A stretch of 37,582 bases of DNA from Desulfuromonadaceae bacterium (GCA_028687585.1 JAQTZV010000039.1:1-37582); one strand, 5' to 3'. Counted from the first letter of the stretch, positions 16,478 through 25,092 are shown. The notes: generated by a model not told the origin, from the letters alone. A program made the numbers and translations.

Positions 16478-16514
16478 AAAAATCTGAGTACCCGGAGAGA
16501 GTACTCAGATTTTT
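16478..16514. terminator. Bidirectional rho-independent terminator
   Basis: AAAAATCTGAGTAC pairs perfectly with GTACTCAGATTTTT around a 9-base loop. The A-run and T-run at either end make it work in both directions. It lies 70 bases past the stop of the last gene of operon 3 and separates that operon from vapBC. Confidence 0.88.
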
Positions 16515-16584
16515 CTATACAGATACTTCTTTAATATTTTTATCCGTGCTCCCTGCTTCACATGCACTATTTGATCAATACCAC

Positions 16585-17181
16585 CTATCTCCCTGCATCC
16601 GGAAAGGTCAGCGCCTTGCATAACACGAATGCGGCCTGCAGCGCCGAAGTCGGGCAGAGCGGGAAGCATTCCTTGCACTCCCAGCACTCTTTCGCGGCTA
16701 TCTCCGGAATGAAGCAGATCTCTTTCCGCGCGCCACGGTCGATAAAGCCAACTGCATTCGCCCTCTTAATCTCGGCGCAGTAGCGCACACAGAGACCGCA
16801 GTGAATGCAGAATGAGCGCTCTTTCTCAAAGCAGTTCTTGTCGGCGCCATATTCCCGTGCCAACTCCTGCAGCGGCTCGGAGTCGGGCGCATGGGCGAGC
16901 ATCATCTCCACGAGCGCTTGACGGATCCGCTCCAGCTTATCGGTTCTGGTTCGAACCACCAGACCCTGTTCCACCGGATACAGGCAGGCGGCGACGACGC
17001 TCGTCCGGCCGCGCGAATCCACTTCGACCGAACAGACCCGGCAGCCGCCGTGCGGTTCCAGCTTCTCATGGTTGCACAGGGTCGGAATCGATATTCCGAT
17101 GCTCCGGGCGGCATCCAGAATAGTTGCGCCTTCTCGTGCGGTAACTTCTTTGCCATCAATCTGCAAGATTATATCACTCAT
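16585..17181 (-). CDS. NuoG/HoxU-type Fe-S subunit (BamI-like)
   Basis: A 198-residue protein. The N-terminal plant-type [2Fe-2S] domain has Cys36, Cys47, Cys50 and Cys66 (TLCNHEK, GGCRVCSVEV, AACLYPV). A C-x-rich linker follows, then two [4Fe-4S] sites, FCIHCGLCVRYC and CWECKECFPLCP. This is the N-terminal third of NuoG, the size of HoxU or of the small Fe-S subunit in NADH-linked reductases, without the pterin-like C-terminal domain. It should pass electrons between the flavin subunit encoded just upstream (ATGA overlap) and the BamC/BamB-like proteins. It is the last gene of operon 3 and ends in TAG before a strong terminator. Confidence 0.88.
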   Translation of the reverse strand: MSDIILQIDGKEVTAREGATILDAARSIGISIPTLCNHEKLEPHGGCRVCSVEVDSRGRTSVVAACLYPVEQGLVVRTRTDKLERIRQALVEMMLAHAPDSEPLQELAREYGADKNCFEKERSFCIHCGLCVRYCAEIKRANAVGFIDRGARKEICFIPEIAAKECWECKECFPLCPTSALQAAFVLCKALTFPDAGR

Positions 17182-19106
17182 GGTTGTGCGCTCTTTCTGG
17201 CTATCGTTCGTGATTCATGCGGGAGAGGAACCGGTATCGGCTCGCCGGAGGTTTTCCGTACCGCGCCGAATGCGGCAGGGCACGCGTCAAGACATGATCC
17301 GCATTTCGTGCAGTTTTCCTGAATAACAACGTGGATCAGGTTTTTGCCCCCTTCAATTGCGCCTGCCGGGCATTTTTTGAAGCAGCTCGTACAGGCCCGG
17401 CATTTGTCCGGATCGATGTAGTACGCGATCAGCTCTTTGCATGAGCACGCAGGGCATTTACCCTCGTTGATATGCGCCTCATACTCATCTCTAAAATGCT
17501 TCAACGTGCTGAGCACCGGGTTCGGAGCGCCTTTGCCCAGAGCGCACAGGGCGGCGTTATTGGCGACTTCGGCGAGTCGTTCCAGAAGTTCGATGTCTCC
17601 CTTTTTCCCTTTTCCTTTGGTAATATTGGTAAGAATTCTGGACATCTGCTTGATGCCTTCGCGGCACGGAACGCATTTGCCGCATGATTCATCGGCAAGG
17701 AAGTCGAGGAAGTAGCGGGCAAAATCCACCATGCAGGTCTCATCATCGAGGACAATCATGCCGCCGGAACCCATCATCGAGCCTGCCCTGGTGAGTTGAT
17801 CGAAGTCGACTTCCATGTCGAGCAGGCTTTCCGGCATGCACCCTCCTGCCGGACCGCCGGTCTGGACGGCCTTGAACGGCTTGCCGCCGGGAATGCCGCC
17901 GCCGATTTTGTAGACGATGTCGCGCAGGGTTATGCCCATGGGGACTTCGACGAGGCCGGTGTTGTTCACCTTGCCGACCAGCGAGAATATCTTGGTGCCT
18001 TTGCTTCCCTCAGTGCCGATCGAAGCGAAGGAAGCGGCGCCTTTGTTGATGATCAGGGGAATGTTGGCCCAGGTCTCGACATTGTTGATGTTGGTCGGCT
18101 TGTCCCGAAGCCCTTTTATTGCCGGGTATGGCGGCCTCGCCTTGGGTTCGCCGGCCTTTCCTTCAAGGGATCTGATGAGCGCCGTTTCCTCACCGCAGAC
18201 AAAGGCTCCGGCGCCTTGATGCACCGTGACAGTGAAGTCGAATCCGGAGCCAAGAATGTTTTTACCCAGAAAGCCGTACTCCTCAGCCTTCTTGATGGCG
18301 GCGGTAATGTTCTTTACCGCGAGCGGGTATTCCTGACGTACGTAGAAGTACCCTTCATGAGCCCCGATGGCATAAGCGCCGATTATCAGTCCCTCAAGCA
18401 CCGAGTGCGGGTTCCCCTCAAGCAGGGCTCTATCCATGAATGCCCCCGGATCACCTTCATCGGCATTGACTATGACATATTTTGTCTCATCAGGAGCGTT
18501 GCGTGTAAATTCCCATTTGGTTCCGGTGGGAAAGCCGCCCCCCCCCCTCCCTCTCAGATTGGACTGTTTCACCACCGACAGCACATGTTCAGCTGTGTCG
18601 TGACAGAGGGCATTCGCCAACGCGGAGTAGCCGCCAACCGCGAAATAGTCATCAATGTTATTGGGATCGAGTTTTATGTTATTGCCGATAAGAAGACGCG
18701 TCTGGTTTTTATAGAAAGGGATCTCCGATTCATGGACGATCTTCTCTCCGGTCACGGGATCGACATACAGCAACCGGTCGATAACTTTTTTGTCGCGTAT
18801 CGTCTGGGATATAATCTCTTCCGCATCGCCCGGCTGCACCCGGAGGTAACAGAGTTCCTCAGGGTAAATGACCATCAGCGGGCCTCTCTCGCAGAAGCCA
18901 GGGCACCCGGTTTCCCTGATATCCACCCTGGTTTCCATACCCTGTTTTTTGATCTCCTCTTTCAGGGCGGCAACGACGTTAACCGCGCCAAGAGCAAGAC
19001 AGCCGGCCCCGGTGCATACGGAAATGCACGACTTATCCTGATTCCGCGCCGTGAGGATATCACTCCGTAATGCTTCCAGTTCCGCTGATGAGTTTATCCG
19101 TGGCAT
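17178..19106 (-). CDS. NuoEF-like NADH:acceptor flavoprotein subunit (BamH-like)
   Basis: A 642-residue protein with four parts. Residues 1-110 are a thioredoxin-fold [2Fe-2S] domain (Cys31, Cys36, Cys68, Cys72). The NuoF core has the NADH loop GRGGGGFPTGTKWEF and the FMN region VNADEGDPGAFMDR. An SLBB region is followed by the ESCGKCVPCREG [4Fe-4S] site. The C-terminus has two ferredoxin-type [4Fe-4S] sites (CRACTSCFKKCPAG, CTKCGSCLDACPA). This layout matches HndC/NfnB-like and BamH proteins that exchange electrons between NAD(H) and ferredoxin-type carriers, possibly with bifurcation. It starts 23 bases after the BamC-like gene. A run of ten C (18538-18547) encodes the glycine loop and may be prone to slippage. 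Confidence 0.9.
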   Translation of the reverse strand: MPRINSSAELEALRSDILTARNQDKSCISVCTGAGCLALGAVNVVAALKEEIKKQGMETRVDIRETGCPGFCERGPLMVIYPEELCYLRVQPGDAEEIISQTIRDKKVIDRLLYVDPVTGEKIVHESEIPFYKNQTRLLIGNNIKLDPNNIDDYFAVGGYSALANALCHDTAEHVLSVVKQSNLRGRGGGGFPTGTKWEFTRNAPDETKYVIVNADEGDPGAFMDRALLEGNPHSVLEGLIIGAYAIGAHEGYFYVRQEYPLAVKNITAAIKKAEEYGFLGKNILGSGFDFTVTVHQGAGAFVCGEETALIRSLEGKAGEPKARPPYPAIKGLRDKPTNINNVETWANIPLIINKGAASFASIGTEGSKGTKIFSLVGKVNNTGLVEVPMGITLRDIVYKIGGGIPGGKPFKAVQTGGPAGGCMPESLLDMEVDFDQLTRAGSMMGSGGMIVLDDETCMVDFARYFLDFLADESCGKCVPCREGIKQMSRILTNITKGKGKKGDIELLERLAEVANNAALCALGKGAPNPVLSTLKHFRDEYEAHINEGKCPACSCKELIAYYIDPDKCRACTSCFKKCPAGAIEGGKNLIHVVIQENCTKCGSCLDACPAAFGAVRKTSGEPIPVPLPHESRTIARKSAQP

Positions 19107-19129
19107 GATCTTCCCTTATTCGTAGATTT

Positions 19130-19678
19130 TCAGCCCTTCTTCGACAAACGGGCAAACGTATCCATAACCTTCTGATACCCATGCTTTTCTATCAACGACT
19201 GCAGGCCGACTTCCATTTCACCCGGTTTCAGCTCTTCTTCTCCACACTCCTCTTCCCGCTCTTCGTAGGTGAGGCAACCGGGACGGCATACTTGCACACA
19301 GAGGGGCGTTTTTTCACCTTCACACATATCGCATTTCAACGGGAGGCCGGAATCCGGTTCTTTGAACAGGTCCCTGGCAGGACATGACGTCGGGCAAAAG
19401 CTGCACTCGGAGTATTCTTTGCCATGTATCGTAAAAGAGTGCCTGCCGGAGCATTCGGCAGAAGTATATTCACCGGCGCGTACCGGGACGTAGACATCAT
19501 TAAGCATGTCCATAACCAGACGAATTCGCGAACGTGACGGATTAAAGCTGCTGTACTTCGGATTGGCGTGAAATCCCGAGCAGGCGACCTCGCAGGCGCG
19601 GCACGCAACACATTTGTCAAGGTTGACCTTGATTTCTTTCACTATTTTCGTTCTGATCTGGTTACTCACCGTTACCAC
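19130..19678 (-). CDS. BamC-like polyferredoxin, electron-transfer subunit
   Basis: A 182-residue ferredoxin-type protein. Cysteine groups CVACRACEVAC, CSFCPTSCPA, CDMCEGEKTPLC and CRPGC indicate several [4Fe-4S] clusters. The whole sequence, with YSSFNPSRSRIR, NDVYVPVRAGEYT, FKEPDSGLPLKCDMC and CLTYEEREEE, is strikingly like my recollection of BamC, the partner of BamB in class II benzoyl-CoA reductase. The start is a GTG lying inside the 3' end of the BamB-like gene (17-base overlap). It should bind the BamB-like enzymes encoded just before it and connect them to the NADH module encoded just after. Confidence 0.9.
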   Translation of the reverse strand: MVTVSNQIRTKIVKEIKVNLDKCVACRACEVACSGFHANPKYSSFNPSRSRIRLVMDMLNDVYVPVRAGEYTSAECSGRHSFTIHGKEYSECSFCPTSCPARDLFKEPDSGLPLKCDMCEGEKTPLCVQVCRPGCLTYEEREEECGEEELKPGEMEVGLQSLIEKHGYQKVMDTFARLSKKG

Positions 19679-21635
19679 CCCCTTGGCATTGCTTCTCTTC
19701 TGTTTCTGCCGAAGTTTTTGTTTCGTTACCGGTCAAAATGCCCCGCTGTATGAAGTCTTCGCTCACGTAATCCAGGCCCAGTCCGTCGAGGGTCTCTTTG
19801 GTGGGAATCGCGTCATTCGTCCACCCCTTGAATTCGTAATACGCATCAAGGTGCTTCTGCTCCATCTCCGGATCCCGCTTTTTCCAATGGTCTTCCGGCG
19901 GCTTCTCGACTGCTCTTCTCAATCCTCTTCGAATATTGAGCGACCGCACCAGATTTCGATTTCTTCTGGCTATTTCCAACAAACCTTCCGAATCAAGTTC
20001 AATCCCCGCTGCCAGGGTAATGTACCTGGGCAGGTTAAAAAGGTGGAACGGCGGTGACCCGCCAAACTGTCCCCTGAACGATGACAGCCAGGCACAGGTG
20101 CCGATGGCATCATCGACAAAGTGCATCGACTCATTCCAGTCGCACACATTAACGGACGCTTCAATCGGCATATGCTGGCGCGGTTCCCATTCCAGATACC
20201 ATTTTTTAAAGCGCTCCGGAGCCGCATCCCAATTTTCGACAAACTTCTTGCGCTTCTCCGGATCGGCAAGCGGCGCCTGGGGAAAGGATCCTTCAATCTG
20301 CGTGATGTTCATCTTCTCGCCGGTGCAGTACATCAGGAAGAACGGGTAGTTAATTACTCCCAGTTTGAGCGGCACCTGCTCGACTTTTTTCGTGGTGTTA
20401 TGGTCATACTCTTCCGCGCCGTTGCCGATCTGACGGGCGGCGGCATAGACGCCATTGGCCAGGACATCGCCGATCCCTTCCCGCCGGACGATTTTTTCCA
20501 CCAGGTAGAAAAATCTCCCGGCGCCGTCGGACGGAAAATCCGGCAGATCCTGGTCGGTCAAGATGCCGGCTTCATACAGCTCAACCGCAAAAGCCAGAAC
20601 CTGCGGCGTTGAGAAGCCGTCCAGTCCGTAGGCGCTGGTAACACCGAGGATGTCATAATTAAAGTCGATTTCCTCAAACGCAGCCATGCAGTAGGTGAGC
20701 TTGCTGAAGCATTTCAGAAAATACTTATACCGCCCCGGATACGAGATCGAATAGTGGCAATCCTTCGGACAGTTGTAACAGCCGGAGTCCCGCGTGCGCA
20801 CCTGTTTCCACTTTGATACCCACTGTTCCTCGCGCTCTTTGTTCCAGTAGCCGGATCGCCGGGTACGCGCATTACCCCAGGCAAAATTGTCGACATGAAA
20901 GCTTTCGTTATGATCATGCGCCATGGGGTCGCCGCAGTTCTTGTTATCGTATATTTCCTGGTACTTGGCGTTGCACATTTCCCAGAGCTCAGCCGGATGT
21001 GCGACATTGATGTCTTTCGTACCGCGGACGGCTATCGCCTTCAACCGCTTGGATCCCATGACCGCGCCGACCCCATGCCGGGATGCGCTGGAATTAAAAT
21101 GATCAATAGTCGCCATCTTGACCATGTTCTCGCCAGCCAGGCCGATTGCGGCCACCTGGATTTTGTGATCCTTCAGCTCCTGCTGCAGAAGTGCAGCGGT
21201 CTCCTGGCACCCTTTTCCCTGAAGGTGGCTGGCGTCACGGATTTCCACCTTGTCATTATGTATGTAGAGATACACCAGGCCTGAGGCTTGACCATGGATG
21301 ATTATTTTGTCGTAACCGGCATGCTTCAACTCCGGGCCGAACCAGCCGCCCATCAACGAGTTTACATACAGGTTCGTCAGGGGCGAGAAGGTGCTGACAG
21401 AGACTCGATTGGCACCGGGAACAGGGGTGCCGTGCAACAGACCGGTACTGAATATGAGCAGATTGTCCGGAGAAAGGGGATCAACGTCCGGGGACACCCT
21501 GTCCCACAAAATTTTGGCCGCAGTTCCCTGCCCGCCAAGATGGAGTCTGGTCAGCTTTGCATCCGTCGCCACCCTCTTGACGCTTCCCTGGGACAGGTCA
21601 ATTTCTAAATTAAATCCGGTTTCTGCGTACCTCAT
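19662..21635 (-). CDS. BamB-like tungsten enzyme of the AOR family, copy 1
   Basis: A 657-residue protein. The start at MRYAETG was chosen because GAGAGGG precedes it and its ATG overlaps the previous TGA; the open frame extends to 21725 without an RBS. Aldehyde:ferredoxin oxidoreductase features: LGGQGTAAKILWDR, AAIGLAGENMVKMATI, GVGAVMGSKRLKAIAVRG, a [4Fe-4S] motif at Cys286/289/293 and a fourth Cys in DDAIGTCAWLSS. The segment FHVDNFAWGNARTRR and the ending KETLDGLGLDYV...IQRGIL match my recollection of BamB closely, suggesting an acyl-CoA/arene reductase rather than a plain aldehyde enzyme. A C-terminal tail of about 25 residues is extra. Cofactor: W-bis-pterin, by family. Confidence 0.9.
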   Translation of the reverse strand: MRYAETGFNLEIDLSQGSVKRVATDAKLTRLHLGGQGTAAKILWDRVSPDVDPLSPDNLLIFSTGLLHGTPVPGANRVSVSTFSPLTNLYVNSLMGGWFGPELKHAGYDKIIIHGQASGLVYLYIHNDKVEIRDASHLQGKGCQETAALLQQELKDHKIQVAAIGLAGENMVKMATIDHFNSSASRHGVGAVMGSKRLKAIAVRGTKDINVAHPAELWEMCNAKYQEIYDNKNCGDPMAHDHNESFHVDNFAWGNARTRRSGYWNKEREEQWVSKWKQVRTRDSGCYNCPKDCHYSISYPGRYKYFLKCFSKLTYCMAAFEEIDFNYDILGVTSAYGLDGFSTPQVLAFAVELYEAGILTDQDLPDFPSDGAGRFFYLVEKIVRREGIGDVLANGVYAAARQIGNGAEEYDHNTTKKVEQVPLKLGVINYPFFLMYCTGEKMNITQIEGSFPQAPLADPEKRKKFVENWDAAPERFKKWYLEWEPRQHMPIEASVNVCDWNESMHFVDDAIGTCAWLSSFRGQFGGSPPFHLFNLPRYITLAAGIELDSEGLLEIARRNRNLVRSLNIRRGLRRAVEKPPEDHWKKRDPEMEQKHLDAYYEFKGWTNDAIPTKETLDGLGLDYVSEDFIQRGILTGNETKTSAETEEKQCQGGGNGE

Positions 21636-23605
21636 TGTATCCCTCTCTTTTGGAACTCTGCGCTCACGTAATGCAAGCCCAGTCCGTCCAGCGTCTCTTT
21701 GGAAGGAACGCCGTCGCTGGTCCACCCCTTGAATGCATAATACGCATCAAGATGCTTCTGCTCTATTTCGGAATCTCTTGTGTCCCAGAACTCTTCCGGC
21801 TGATTCTCATCCGCTCTTCTCAAGCCCCTTCTTACATTGATCGCCCGCACCAGTTGCCGGTTCCTTTTGGATATTTCCAACAACCGGTCTGAATCGAGAT
21901 CCACGCCAGCCGCCAACGAGATAAAGCGTGGCAGGTTATAGAGATGATAGGGAGGCCTTCCGCCAAATTGACCTCTGAACGACGACAGGAGCGGGCACAT
22001 CCCGATGGCATCATCAACATAATGCATCGCCTCATTCCAGTCGACAATATCGACAGCCGCTTCAAGAGAGAATTGCTGACCCGGCGCCCACTGCAAAAAC
22101 CACTCTTTAAACCGCTCCGGGGCGGCTTCCCAGTTCTTTACAAACTGCTCTCTTTCTTCTTTATCAGGAAGCGGTATCTGGGGAAATGACCCTTCAATCT
22201 GGGCAATATTCATCTTCCCGCCAGTGGCGCACATAAGGAAATACGCGTAATTGGCGGTATCCAGCTTAAGCGGCTCCTGCTCTATTTTTTTCGCAGTATG
22301 ATCAAATTTTTCTGCACCCTTGCCTATCTGACGTGCCGCCAGGTAAATACCATTGGCCAATGCGTTGCCGACCCCTTCCCGCCGGGCAATTATTCCAAGC
22401 AGATAGGAGAATCTCCCCACCCCATCCAGGGGAAAGTCCGGCAAATCCTCTTCTGTTAATATACCGGCTTCGTACAGCTTTACTGCAAAAGCGATAATCT
22501 GCGGCATTGAGAACTCATCCAGGCCATAGTCCTGCATATCGGCAAGTATGTTATAATTGAACGTCAGATCCTCGTAGGCCGCCATCGCATAGGCCAGTTT
22601 GCAGAAGCTTTTCAGAAAATACTTGCGTTGGCCCGGCAAAGAGTACGCCTGATGGCACTCCTTCGTGCAGTTAAAGCACCCGGTCCCTCGAAGCCGCGTG
22701 CTTTTATCGACAACCGTTTCCCTTACCTCTTCAAATTCCTGGCTGTAATTTTCCCACTGCTGCGTAATGTGTTCGCTTTCAACCTGCACAGCCCACTCGT
22801 CTTTGAGCTCCTTGGTCCAATACCCCTTTATACGCCCTCCGGCATTACCCCAGGCGAGGTTGTTGACATGCCATGAATTGTCTTCCTCGCTCAATAAGAC
22901 ATCGCCACAATGCGGATTATCATAAATTTCCTGATAGTGCCGATTGCATATCTCAAAAAGTTCTGCAGGGCCGGCAACGGTAATATCCTTTGTTCCCCGG
23001 ACTGCTATGGCTTTTAACCGCTTATCTCCCATTATCACACCGACCCCTCGTGAGGTGTTGGTGTTCGCGTGCTCAATGGTCGCCTGAAAGACCCTGTTTT
23101 CACCAGCCAGCCCAATGGCCGCCACCTGGATATTGGGGTCTTTCAACTCCTTCTGGATGAGCGAGGCGGTCTCAAGAGCGCTTTTCCCCTGTAGATGGCC
23201 GGCATCACGTATTTCTACCTTGTCATTGTGTATCCAAAGGTACACGAGGTCGGGAGACTTGCCGCGAATGACAATTTTGTCGTAACCGGCATGTTTCAGC
23301 TCAGGACCAAAAAAACCGGCAAATCCGGAATTGACATACAGGTTTGACTGGGGATTAATGGTGCTGACACTGGTGCGGTTGGCTCCGGGAACTGGCGTGC
23401 CATCCAAAAGACCGGCGCTGAATATGAGCAGATTTCCGGGAGAGAACGGCTCAACTTCAGGCGGAACCCTGTCCCACAATATTTTCGCGGCACTCCCCTG
23501 CCCGCCCAGATACCGTTCAACCGAATCAGGATCTGACGCCACCTTATCAATATTTCCGCGCGTCAAATCAACCTCTAAGTCAAATCCCGTTTCTGCGTAC
23601 CTCAT
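21632..23605 (-). CDS. BamB-like tungsten enzyme of the AOR family, copy 2 (divergent)
   Basis: A 657-residue paralogue of the next gene, well over half identical by eye, with the same opening MRYAETGFDLEVDL. [4Fe-4S] cysteines are Cys310/313/317 plus Cys in DDAIGMCPLLSS. It differs in the active-site stretch (WHVNNLAWGNAGGRIKG in place of the BamB-like NARTRR). It also has an insertion of about 24 residues near position 275-300 (EHITQQWENYSQEFEEV) just before the cluster motif. It is the first gene of operon 3, has RBS AGAGGT, and its stop overlaps the following start. A different substrate or a structural role next to copy 1 is possible. Confidence 0.9.
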   Translation of the reverse strand: MRYAETGFDLEVDLTRGNIDKVASDPDSVERYLGGQGSAAKILWDRVPPEVEPFSPGNLLIFSAGLLDGTPVPGANRTSVSTINPQSNLYVNSGFAGFFGPELKHAGYDKIVIRGKSPDLVYLWIHNDKVEIRDAGHLQGKSALETASLIQKELKDPNIQVAAIGLAGENRVFQATIEHANTNTSRGVGVIMGDKRLKAIAVRGTKDITVAGPAELFEICNRHYQEIYDNPHCGDVLLSEEDNSWHVNNLAWGNAGGRIKGYWTKELKDEWAVQVESEHITQQWENYSQEFEEVRETVVDKSTRLRGTGCFNCTKECHQAYSLPGQRKYFLKSFCKLAYAMAAYEDLTFNYNILADMQDYGLDEFSMPQIIAFAVKLYEAGILTEEDLPDFPLDGVGRFSYLLGIIARREGVGNALANGIYLAARQIGKGAEKFDHTAKKIEQEPLKLDTANYAYFLMCATGGKMNIAQIEGSFPQIPLPDKEEREQFVKNWEAAPERFKEWFLQWAPGQQFSLEAAVDIVDWNEAMHYVDDAIGMCPLLSSFRGQFGGRPPYHLYNLPRFISLAAGVDLDSDRLLEISKRNRQLVRAINVRRGLRRADENQPEEFWDTRDSEIEQKHLDAYYAFKGWTSDGVPSKETLDGLGLHYVSAEFQKRGIQ

Positions 23606-23658
23606 TGTTCACCTCTTGACTGAATCGATATTGCTACACGCTTGCTAAAAGCACCTGG

Positions 23659-23703
23659 TTTCAAATTATTTCACCTAATGAAAGATTGTTTCAGCTAGTG
23701 AAT
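23659..23703. promoter_or_regulatory. Five phased half-sites, probable IclR-family operator
   Basis: Half-sites TTTCA (23659), TTTCA (23669), TGAAA (23679), TTTCA (23689) and TGAAT (23699) are spaced exactly 10 bases apart, one DNA turn. The centre, ATGAAAGATTGTTTCA, closely resembles the KdgR-type IclR box. The array lies at and just downstream of the predicted start of transcription of operon 3, which suits a repressor. The IclR gene is the adjacent upstream gene. Confidence 0.72.
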
Positions 23704-23733
23704 AGAATACCGCGTTAACAAAAGCCTTGTCAA
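23704..23733 (-). promoter_or_regulatory. Candidate sigma-70 promoter of operon 3
   Basis: The minus strand has TTGACA (23728-23733), an 18-base spacer, and TATTCT (23704-23709). Transcription would start near 23697, inside the half-site array, about 90 bases before the first BamB-like start codon. Confidence 0.6.
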
Positions 23734-23841
23734 GCAGATTCTATTGCTGAATGTAACGCAGTTTTGTTACTGGCAGACTGAGCGGTTACAACCGGGCAAT
23801 ACGCGAATGCGGCTAATTGCAACCGGTGGTAATTTACCGAC

Positions 23842-24648
23842 TCACCTCGACCGGTAACCGAGATCAGAGGATATGGCTGCCGCGCAGTTCAGCAGTTCCG
23901 CGACCACCTCTGTTACCCGTGCATCGCTTTTGGAGGACATCGGCAAAGCGGCCGCCACAGCGGCGACCACCTCGGCATTGGAATTCCTGACCGGGGCGCC
24001 CACTCCCCACACTCCTTCAATCGCCTCGCCAAACTCGACCGTGTACCCTTGACGTCTGACCTCATGTAACCTGTCAAGATACTCTTTTGTATTCACAATG
24101 CTTTTGTTGGTAAATGCTTTCAGGGGCGAACAACCAAGCAGCCTTTGCGCCTCTTCGTCTTCCAAATACGCCATGAGTGTCATCCCGAGCATGCCAAAAT
24201 TTGGAGGGTCACGCCTGAGGCCGATATCGGAGGCGATTCGAACCGGACCGTCACATTCGACCTTGTCGAGGTACACGAGCATATCGTCCATGATTGTGCC
24301 GACCAGCACGGTAGTTTGTAAATCATCCCTGAGACAGGAAAGGTGCGGCTTTGCGATCCCTTTCAAACTAACCGAGCCTAGCGCCGCCGCACCGAGGGAC
24401 AAAAATACAGAGCCCAGCCGATAACGACCTTCGACAGGATCAAGTACGATGTACTTGTACTGCTGTAACGTCGAAACGATTCTAAAGGTGGTCGGCTTGG
24501 AAAGTCCGGTCTCTTTGGTTATTTCATCCAGAGAAAACTTGTTTTTTCCCCGAGAGAAGACATTCAAGACTCCAATTGCTCTCTCAACGGCACGGATCGA
24601 ATATTGATTGGAATCATCAGCAGGGGGAGTCGTGCGCCTCGCGGTCAT
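23842..24648 (-). CDS. IclR-family transcriptional regulator
   Basis: About 268 residues from MTARRTTP (GGAG upstream); an alternative start at 24723 adds 25 residues and also has a GGAG. The N-terminal winged helix-turn-helix reads SIRAVERAIGVLNVF, FSLDEITKETGLSKPTTFRIVSTL, and YRLGSVFLSLG. The C-terminal effector domain has LVGTIMDDMLVYLDKVE, GLRRDPPNFGMLGMTLMAYL and VEFGEAIEGVWGVGAPVRN. IclR proteins commonly control aromatic or acyl catabolic genes in response to a pathway acid. The phased operator 140 bases downstream, in front of the tungsten-enzyme operon, is its probable target. The gene lies directly after the CMD gene on the same strand. Confidence 0.9.
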   Translation of the reverse strand: MTARRTTPPADDSNQYSIRAVERAIGVLNVFSRGKNKFSLDEITKETGLSKPTTFRIVSTLQQYKYIVLDPVEGRYRLGSVFLSLGAAALGSVSLKGIAKPHLSCLRDDLQTTVLVGTIMDDMLVYLDKVECDGPVRIASDIGLRRDPPNFGMLGMTLMAYLEDEEAQRLLGCSPLKAFTNKSIVNTKEYLDRLHEVRRQGYTVEFGEAIEGVWGVGAPVRNSNAEVVAAVAAALPMSSKSDARVTEVVAELLNCAAAISSDLGYRSR

Positions 24649-24771
24649 CCTTCGACTCCATTCAAATGGTTCAAAACTATCTCCTGTGAACGTACTTTTC
24701 GGCAGCGTGTAGTGAGAATCCAACTGCTCCAGTTTGTATTCGGAGCACTATCCAAGCCGAAGCACATATGA

Positions 24772-25092
24772 TTATGCCCGTTTCTCAATCACCTCGTCTA
24801 TCCAGGAGAGGGCAGCGGCTACGGTGGGAAAACCGATGGTGCTCGTCAGAACGATAACGGCGTGATGGATCTCTTCAGGAGTGGCGCCGGATTCCAGGGC
24901 ACGCGCTGCATGACTGCATACCGATCCCTTGGAGTGAATGGCTGCCGCTGCACCCAACTGGATCAGATGCCCGGTTTTATCATCCAGTGGGCCTGACAAG
25001 CGGGCGGCCTTGCCGAGTGCTTCGACAGCCTCTATGAGGTCGCCATGACGTTCCTTGAGCTTAAGATAGAGTCCTGATGGCTGCTGTGTCAT
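24772..25092 (-). CDS. Carboxymuconolactone decarboxylase/AhpD-fold protein
   Basis: A 106-residue CMD-family protein with the pattern IQLGAAAAIHSKGSVCSHAARALESGATPEEIHHAVIVLTS. In redox-active AhpD members a CxxC precedes the His; here only the second Cys remains (GSVCSH), so classical disulfide peroxidase activity is doubtful. Some one-cysteine members act as decarboxylases or unknown enzymes. RBS CAGGAG. It is placed between the EamA permease and the IclR regulator, so it probably takes part in the same pathway. Actual role unknown. Confidence 0.83.
   Translation of the reverse strand: MTQQPSGLYLKLKERHGDLIEAVEALGKAARLSGPLDDKTGHLIQLGAAAAIHSKGSVCSHAARALESGATPEEIHHAVIVLTSTIGFPTVAAALSWIDEVIEKRA

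Noticed and set aside
17796..19070. A 424-codon open frame on the plus strand
   Set aside because: It lies wholly antisense to the NuoF-like gene, has no RBS or recognisable motif, and is a shadow of codon bias on the other strand.
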